In this document: piece after piece, positions 59,815 through 64,000 of the stretch | Layout: every line of letters starts with the position of its first letter | Position numbering within the stretch: position 1 is the stretch's first letter | From: an uncultured Spirochaetia bacterium | GTDB taxonomy: Bacteria > Spirochaetota > Spirochaetia > SZUA-6 > Bin103 | Assembly: GCA_958296075.1 (NCBI GenBank) | Contig: CATQHW010000002.1 | Coordinates: forward strand, 1,550,001-1,614,000 | Direction of reading: 5' to 3' | DNA length: 64,000 bases | Notes under the pieces: model-generated | What the model saw: the letters and a program-made list of their open reading frames with translations, nothing else | What the model was told of the DNA's origin: nothing | Databases searched by the model: none | Made by a program: the position numbers and the translations under genes

Positions 59815-59844
59815 ACCATAGCCGGCGAGAGCCCGAACGGTCAA
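59815..59844 (-). promoter_or_regulatory. Promoter TTGACC-N18-TATGGT
   Basis: TTGACC (59844-59839) and TATGGT (59820-59815) on the minus strand; leader of about 45 bases to the ATG at 59763. The same -35 hexamer is seen at 6464, 14695 and 17260. Confidence 0.5.
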
Positions 59845-59902
59845 CGGGCCGCGGCGGCGGTCGCACCGGCAGCGGCCCGAAGGCCCGGCCGGCGCCGCGT
59901 GC

Positions 59903-59908
59903 TATACT
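59903..59908 (+). promoter_or_regulatory. Extended -10 (TGC)TATACT before the second LplB gene
   Basis: TATACT with an upstream TG (59900-59901), nine bases before the ATG at 59918; leader of about three bases. Confidence 0.5.
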
Positions 59909-59917
59909 CCGGCGAGC

Positions 59918-60871
59918 ATGGCCAACGGCATCGGTACGGCCGGTGGCGTCCGCGCGCCGTCCTCGTCGCTCCGCCGAAAACTGCACCGCTCCCGCTATCT
60001 CTATGCGCTGTTCGCGGCGCCCTTCGCGTTCTACGTACTGTTCGAGTACGCCCCCATGTACGGGGTGCTGATCGCGTTCAAGGAGATCAAGGTGTTCCGC
60101 GGGCTGGGCGCGATGCTCGCCGCCCCCGGCGTCGGCTTCAAGTACTTCGAGCAGTACCTCTCCGACCCCTATTTCTGGAACTTGGTGCGCAATACCGTGC
60201 TGATCCAGGTGCTCGGCCTGGCGGTCGGGTTCCCGGCTCCGATCATCCTGTCGCTGCTGCTCAACGAGGTGCGCGCCGTGGCGTTCAAGCGCGTCATCCA
60301 GTCGATCACCTACCTGCCGTATTTCATCTCGCAGGTGGTGATCTGCGGCATGATCGTCAACTTCGTCGCCACCGACGGGGTGGTGAACGACTTCCTGGCC
60401 TTCCTGGGCTTGCCGCGCACCTCGTTTCTGGTGCGGCCCGAGTGGTTCCGGCCGATCTACATCGCCAGCGACGTGTGGGAACACGTCGGCTGGGGATCGA
60501 TCATCTACCTGGCCGCCCTGACCAACGTCGATCCGCAGCTCTATGAGGCCGCCTCTCTCGACGGCGCCGGACGCTTGCGGCAGCTCCGGCACGTCACCTG
60601 GCCCGGCATCCTGCCGACCGTCGTCATCCTCTTCATCCTGGCACTGGGGCGGATCATGGAGGTCGACTATCAGAAGATCATCCTGCTCTACACCGGCGCC
60701 ACCTACGAGACCGCCGACGTCATCTCCACGTTCGTCTATCGCCGCGGCCTGCTCCAGTCCGACTTCTCCTACGCCACCGCCGTGGGGCTGTTCACGTCGG
60801 TGATCTGCATCGTGTTCGTGGTCTCGGCGAACCGCATCAGCCGCTCCCTCGGGGAGACCAGCCTGTGGTAA
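59918..60871 (+). CDS. Second LplB-family sugar permease, without partner genes
   Basis: 317 residues, six membrane segments from about 30. The EAA loop is EAASLDGAGRLRQLRHVTWPG. Related to the permease at 41017. The usual YtcP-type permease and binding-protein genes do not follow; instead a truncated oxidoreductase gene begins one base after the stop. The transporter locus therefore looks cut off by a deletion. The protein itself appears full length. Confidence 0.9.
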   Translation: MANGIGTAGGVRAPSSSLRRKLHRSRYLYALFAAPFAFYVLFEYAPMYGVLIAFKEIKVFRGLGAMLAAPGVGFKYFEQYLSDPYFWNLVRNTVLIQVLGLAVGFPAPIILSLLLNEVRAVAFKRVIQSITYLPYFISQVVICGMIVNFVATDGVVNDFLAFLGLPRTSFLVRPEWFRPIYIASDVWEHVGWGSIIYLAALTNVDPQLYEAASLDGAGRLRQLRHVTWPGILPTVVILFILALGRIMEVDYQKIILLYTGATYETADVISTFVYRRGLLQSDFSYATAVGLFTSVICIVFVVSANRISRSLGETSLW

Positions 60872-60872
60872 G

Positions 60873-61469
60873 GTGCCGATGTTCGACTCGACCGACACGG
60901 AGAGCATGACCGCGGCGGAGATCGCCGCGCGCCGCCGGATGCTGGAGGTGCTCTCCTATTTCCAGGCGGTGGAGCGCAAGGACTGGCGCTTCGATCATTG
61001 CTCGCCGATCATCGGCATCCGCGAGGGGTACCGGATCGTCGGCCGCTACCTGCTGCGCGTCGACGATCTGCGCGCCGGGCGGGAGTTCGACGACGCCGTG
61101 GCGCGCGGCGTGTTCTACCTCGACGGCCACAAGCCGGACGACGACAAGCGCACCTACATCCTCCCCAAGGAGGAGCTCTACGTGCCTCCCTACCAGATAC
61201 CCTTCCGCTGTCTGGTGGCGCGCGACGGCCGCAACCTGCTGATGGCCGGCCGCTGCATGTCGGCCGACCAGCTTGCGCTCTCCTCCGCGCGCGTCACCAC
61301 GACCTGCGCCATGATGGGTCAGGCGGCCGGCATCGGCGCCGCCCTCGCCGCCGCGCGCGGCACCGACGCCGCCGGCCTCGATCCGCTGGAGGTGCGGCGC
61401 GAGGTGGAGCGCCGCGGCGCCCACTTGGCCCTCGACGAGACCCCACCGCCTCCGGCGCCCACGCGCTGA
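60873..61469 (+). pseudogene. C-terminal part of an FAD-dependent oxidoreductase
   Basis: About 198 residues equal to the C-terminal half of FAD_oxidored-family proteins: IIGIREGYRIVGRYLLRVDD, DGHKPDDD, PYQIPFRCLVARDGRNLLMA and GRCMSADQLALSSARVTTTC with a GQAAGIGAAL end. The N-terminal dinucleotide-binding GxGxxG half is absent. A GTG directly after the permease stop could start a short product, but it would lack the FAD site. Confidence 0.8.
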
Positions 61470-61511
61470 TCTACCCCGCGGTACGCGAATGCGCGCTTGG
61501 CTTGCTGTCTT

Positions 61512-61532
61512 TTGTATATACTTGGTATACAA
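61512..61532. repeat. Palindromic element with a TACTTGGTA core
   Basis: TTGTATA (61512-61518) and TATACAA (61526-61532) form a 7-bp inverted repeat around TACTTGG; the 9-mer TACTTGGTA is at 61519-61527. It lies in the 98-bp gap between convergent genes. AT-rich against a GC-rich background. Confidence 0.6.
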
Positions 61533-61567
61533 GGTTTGTGCGCGGCGCTCGACCGCACAAGTGAGCA

Positions 61568-62551
61568 CTAGCGGGGCGCCGCCTCCTTGCCGTGGGCCAT
61601 GTCGCCTTTGAGGCCGCGATAGGTCTGCTCGTCGATCCCCGTCGCGGATTGGATCACCGGCCACTCGACCCCTGCCCGCCGGAACCCTTCGATAGTCTCC
61701 AGCCGCCCTTCTTGACGGCCTTCCAGCCGGCCTTCCTGACGCCCTTTCAGCCGGCCCTCCCGGCGCAACATCTCGCCACAGGTCATCAACTCACCTCTCA
61801 GCCCCGGCGCCCGGCGGCGCATCTGCTCATCCAGCGCTGGCAGCGTGTCCGCCGGCCCAGTCTCCATAATGTACTCCATGAACGCCTTGACGTAATCCAC
61901 CCCGCCACGCACCGGCTCCCGCTGCAACTCCGCCAGCAGCGCTGCGATCCGCTCCCGCGCGTCCCACGTCGCCTGCTCGAAGGCGTGCATCATCGCCAGT
62001 TGCAGCAGCCGCCCGCGCAGCGCCCCCGCCACCGTCTCCGGCGCCACCCGCGTCTGGTCGAACAGCAGGTGCCGGAAGCGTGGCACCCACGGCTCGTCGC
62101 GCAGCGCCGGCGGAAACGACTCCGCCAGTTCTTCCGCGTACCGCCAGCGATGCTTGCCCTGGTAGAACACCAGCGGCAGCACCGGGCGCAGGAACTTCTC
62201 GTCGGGGTAGCTCCGGCGCCCAGCCTCCCAGATGCGACAGCAGTAGCGCAACAGGCGCAGCGCCATCCAGCGGTCGGGGCGCGACTGATGCTCGAACAGC
62301 ACGTAGAGCCACTGCGGCCCCGCCTCGCCGCCGGCGGCGGCGGCACGGCGCACCTCGAACAGCAGGTCGGAGACCGAGCCGCGCAGCTCCTGGTCGACGA
62401 ACGTGCCCGGCGTCTGGCGCAGGGAGGACCACTGGAAGCGCCGCCGGAGCGGGTCCGGCAGGCGGGCGCGAAGGAAGGCGGCGGCCTCCTCGGTGTCGGA
62501 GAACACCAAGCGGAACAGATGATCGTGGGGCTGACGCGTGGGCGGTGCCAT
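61568..62551 (-). CDS. Rpn/YhgA-family putative recombination nuclease
   Basis: 327 residues. PD-(D/E)xK nuclease domain of the Rpn (transposase_31) type: the start HDHLFRLVFSDTEEAAAFLR, the SDLLFEVRR catalytic strand, VLFEHQSRPDRWMALRLLRY, and LPLVFYQGKHRWRY. The C-terminal region has a repeated basic motif (EGRLKGRQEGRLEGRQEGRL, about 275-295), as often seen in this family. Such proteins promote RecA-independent recombination and commonly accompany rearranged regions. Confidence 0.88.
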   Translation of the reverse strand: MAPPTRQPHDHLFRLVFSDTEEAAAFLRARLPDPLRRRFQWSSLRQTPGTFVDQELRGSVSDLLFEVRRAAAAGGEAGPQWLYVLFEHQSRPDRWMALRLLRYCCRIWEAGRRSYPDEKFLRPVLPLVFYQGKHRWRYAEELAESFPPALRDEPWVPRFRHLLFDQTRVAPETVAGALRGRLLQLAMMHAFEQATWDARERIAALLAELQREPVRGGVDYVKAFMEYIMETGPADTLPALDEQMRRRAPGLRGELMTCGEMLRREGRLKGRQEGRLEGRQEGRLETIEGFRRAGVEWPVIQSATGIDEQTYRGLKGDMAHGKEAAPR

Positions 62552-62577
62552 CTCTGACCACTACCAACGACGCAGCG

Positions 62578-62706
62578 TCAGCGGCGCTTGCGTCTCGCCG
62601 TGCGGCACGCCGCAGTGCTCTCATCAGCGCCTTGCTGGTGCAGCGCGTCCGTGTTCTCGATGACGTCGCCGTCGTTGTTGAAGATGATGCGAGGCGCGTG
62701 GCGCGC
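62578..62706 (-). other. Possible gene remnant of about 40 codons
   Basis: Between the Rpn gene and PhyH an open stretch encodes APRIIFNNDGDVIENTDALH followed by a basic tail. The opening looks like the conserved N-terminus of a longer enzyme but is cut off. No family assigned. Confidence 0.25.
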
Positions 62707-62710
62707 CGGG

Positions 62711-63490
62711 CTACGCCTCCGCGAACGGAAAGGTGCCGGCGTAGCCGAGCGCGTCCAGCGTAAGGTCCGGGGTGCTGACGAAGCGGATGCCCGGATACAT
62801 CGGATTCTGCTGGTAGTGCAGCACCAGGTTGGCTCGGACGTCGTCCTGCGGGTCGTCCCCGAACTTGGCCCCCTGGTGCGGTACGTGGCTGAAGAACACC
62901 ACCGCGTCGCCGGCACGCGGATAGAGGTGCGCCTGCGGCTGCTCGTCGCACCACGTCTGGAAGCGGTTGGCGCGATCGTCGGTGTAGTGGACGTAGGGGA
63001 GGATCTCGTCGGGGATGCGGCGGTCGACGTAGCCGGTGAGGAACGTGAGCCGCCCTCGCTCCGGCGTATTGTCGGTCAGGTAGAAGGTGGTGTTCATGCA
63101 GAGCGCACGCAGCGGCCGTCCCGCCTCCGACTTGCGCTCCTGATACTGGTAGTCGGTGAAGTCCATGTGCCATTCCTGCCGGTAGGCGCGCGGGTTCAGG
63201 TGCGCGCGCAGCGAGCGGAGCTGACATTGCCTGCCCAGGATCGCCTGGAGATACGGCGCGACGCTCGGGTGGCCGACCAACAGCCGAGAGCGCCCAGGCG
63301 CCAGCTTCAACAGGCTCTCGAACGCGACGTTGCCGACCGAGTTGTCGATCTCGTTCAGGCCGCGGCGATGCAGGCGGTAGAGCGTCTCCTTCCACCACGC
63401 CACGGCTTCCGCATCGAGCGCGCCCGGCACGAGCAGGAAGCCGTCGCTCTCCAAACTCGCCAGACCCGCCGGAGCCGCCCCTTCCACCAT
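62711..63490 (-). CDS. Phytanoyl-CoA dioxygenase (PhyH) family protein
   Basis: 259 residues of an Fe(II)/2-oxoglutarate-dependent oxygenase with the 2-His-1-Asp set: EWHMDF (HxD, about 125) and a distal His in HVPHQGAKF (about 210), with the 2-oxoglutarate-binding Arg in VRANLVLHY. Substrates are unknown; members hydroxylate lipids, amino acids or natural products. The ATG at 63490 is chosen; codons further upstream continue but lack a start signal. A broken duplicate lies at 57866-58341. The methyltransferase gene is 104 bases upstream on the same strand. Confidence 0.88.
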   Translation of the reverse strand: MVEGAAPAGLASLESDGFLLVPGALDAEAVAWWKETLYRLHRRGLNEIDNSVGNVAFESLLKLAPGRSRLLVGHPSVAPYLQAILGRQCQLRSLRAHLNPRAYRQEWHMDFTDYQYQERKSEAGRPLRALCMNTTFYLTDNTPERGRLTFLTGYVDRRIPDEILPYVHYTDDRANRFQTWCDEQPQAHLYPRAGDAVVFFSHVPHQGAKFGDDPQDDVRANLVLHYQQNPMYPGIRFVSTPDLTLDALGYAGTFPFAEA

Positions 63491-63860
63491 CGCCGATCCT
63501 CTGAAGCCGTACGATCCCGCGCATCGGCCCCAAACGCAAGTGCCGTATGGACGCCCATGAGCGCCGGCCGCGTTCGCCTGGTCCGGCCCGCGGCTCAGGG
63601 CGTAGACGGCGGCGTGAGCGGACCCCACACCATCAGGTGCCGGTCCGACACCTGCTCGACGCGCAGGTGCGCCAAGCCCGCCGCGTCGAGCTGTGCGGCG
63701 ACCTCTTCCGGGCGGTAGGCGGCCAGCAGCGAGTTATGGAAGTCGCGCCGCAGCACCTCGGCCTCGTCCGCCGCGTAGGCGTTCACCGTCGCCGCGGCAT
63801 CCTCCGGCGTGTCCGGGCGCAGCAGATCCATGACGAACAGATGCGCGCGCGGCGACAGCC
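63085..63860. repeat. Right copy of a ~777-bp duplication
   Basis: Matches 57934-58711. In this copy both reading frames are intact, so it is the likely source or the conserved copy. Confidence 0.92.
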
Positions 63861-64000
63861 AGTCCTTCAGCACTGCCCAGAGATCCGCCGGATCGCGCAG
63901 GTGGTGCAGCAGGCTGTTCGACAGGCCCACGTCGTAGCCGCCGATCCGGCGGGGGCGCGGGGGAACGCTGCCGGCGGCGATGCGCATCACGTGGAAGCGG
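63595..64000 (-). CDS. SAM-dependent methyltransferase, N-terminus outside the window
   Basis: At least 134 residues of the C-terminal part of a class I methyltransferase. YDVGLSNSLLHHLRDPADLWAV is the post-motif II region, SPRAHLFVMDLLRPDTPEDA the post-motif III strand, and DAAGLAHLRVEQVSDRHLMVWG the end. The 5' part lies beyond 64000. Found next to the PhyH gene in both copies of the duplication, which suggests a functional pair. Confidence 0.8.
   Translation of the reverse strand, partial: RFHVMRIAAGSVPPRPRRIGGYDVGLSNSLLHHLRDPADLWAVLKDWLSPRAHLFVMDLLRPDTPEDAAATVNAYAADEAEVLRRDFHNSLLAAYRPEEVAAQLDAAGLAHLRVEQVSDRHLMVWGPLTPPSTP

Noticed and set aside
60873-61469. A complete small oxidoreductase
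   Set aside because: The FAD-binding N-terminal half is missing and the remaining sequence aligns only to the C-terminal part of the family pattern.

Overview
The window is strongly GC-rich, densely coded bacterial DNA. Two conserved gene clusters point to a member of the Spirochaetota, probably an uncultured free-living or host-associated lineage. One is rpsF-ssb-membrane protein-rplI-dnaB; the other is rpsB-tsf-frr-cdsA-rseP. Lipoproteins, a putative outer-membrane barrel and LplB/YtcP-type sugar transporters agree with this. The assignment is inferred from gene content and order; there is no rRNA gene here.

Layout. 1-6 kb: 3' part of a repeat-containing lipoprotein gene, a class III aminotransferase, an SrkA-like kinase, a short-chain dehydrogenase, a D-2-hydroxyacid dehydrogenase and a PHP phosphoesterase. 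6-17 kb: envelope and maintenance genes (penicillin-binding protein 1A, GcvH-like protein, ParB-like protein, MutL, outer-membrane-type barrel, HD hydrolase, two secreted proteins). 17-28 kb: the core translation, replication and envelope block. It lacks rpsR, uppS and dxr at the places where spirochaetes such as Treponema carry them. 28-38 kb: type 2 isopentenyl-diphosphate isomerase, amidase, six-hairpin glycosidase-like protein, endonuclease IV, MazG-like protein, ankyrin protein, threonyl-tRNA synthetase and tRNA-Arg(CCG). 38-45 kb: DapA-family/cupin pair, a two-component system and a complete LplB-YtcP-binding-protein importer.

45-54 kb is an accessory island. It holds a type I restriction-modification operon led by a HigA-like regulator, with three unfamiliar genes between hsdS and hsdR and an extra promoter of its own. 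54-64 kb is rearranged: a sugar isomerase, an apparently intact orphan RiPP precursor of the nitrile-hydratase-leader (NHLP) type with its own promoter, a truncated IS3 transposase, an ImmA/IrrE protease gene pair, and fragments of several metabolic genes. A ~777-bp duplication (57934-58711 and 63085-63860) carries parts of a PhyH dioxygenase and a methyltransferase gene; only the right-hand copy is intact.

How the genes work together. Inside operons, genes are tightly packed with ATGA/GTGA overlaps and, in places, good ribosome binding sites. Many first genes of transcription units instead have a -10-like hexamer only 6-12 bases before the start codon, which suggests widespread leaderless transcripts. 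The most interesting items for follow-up are the NHLP precursor with a duplicated Asp-x-Arg-Asn motif in its core, the expanded type I RM operon, a terminator-like hairpin that holds the start codon of the PBP1A gene in its loop, and the absence of dxr together with the presence of fni.
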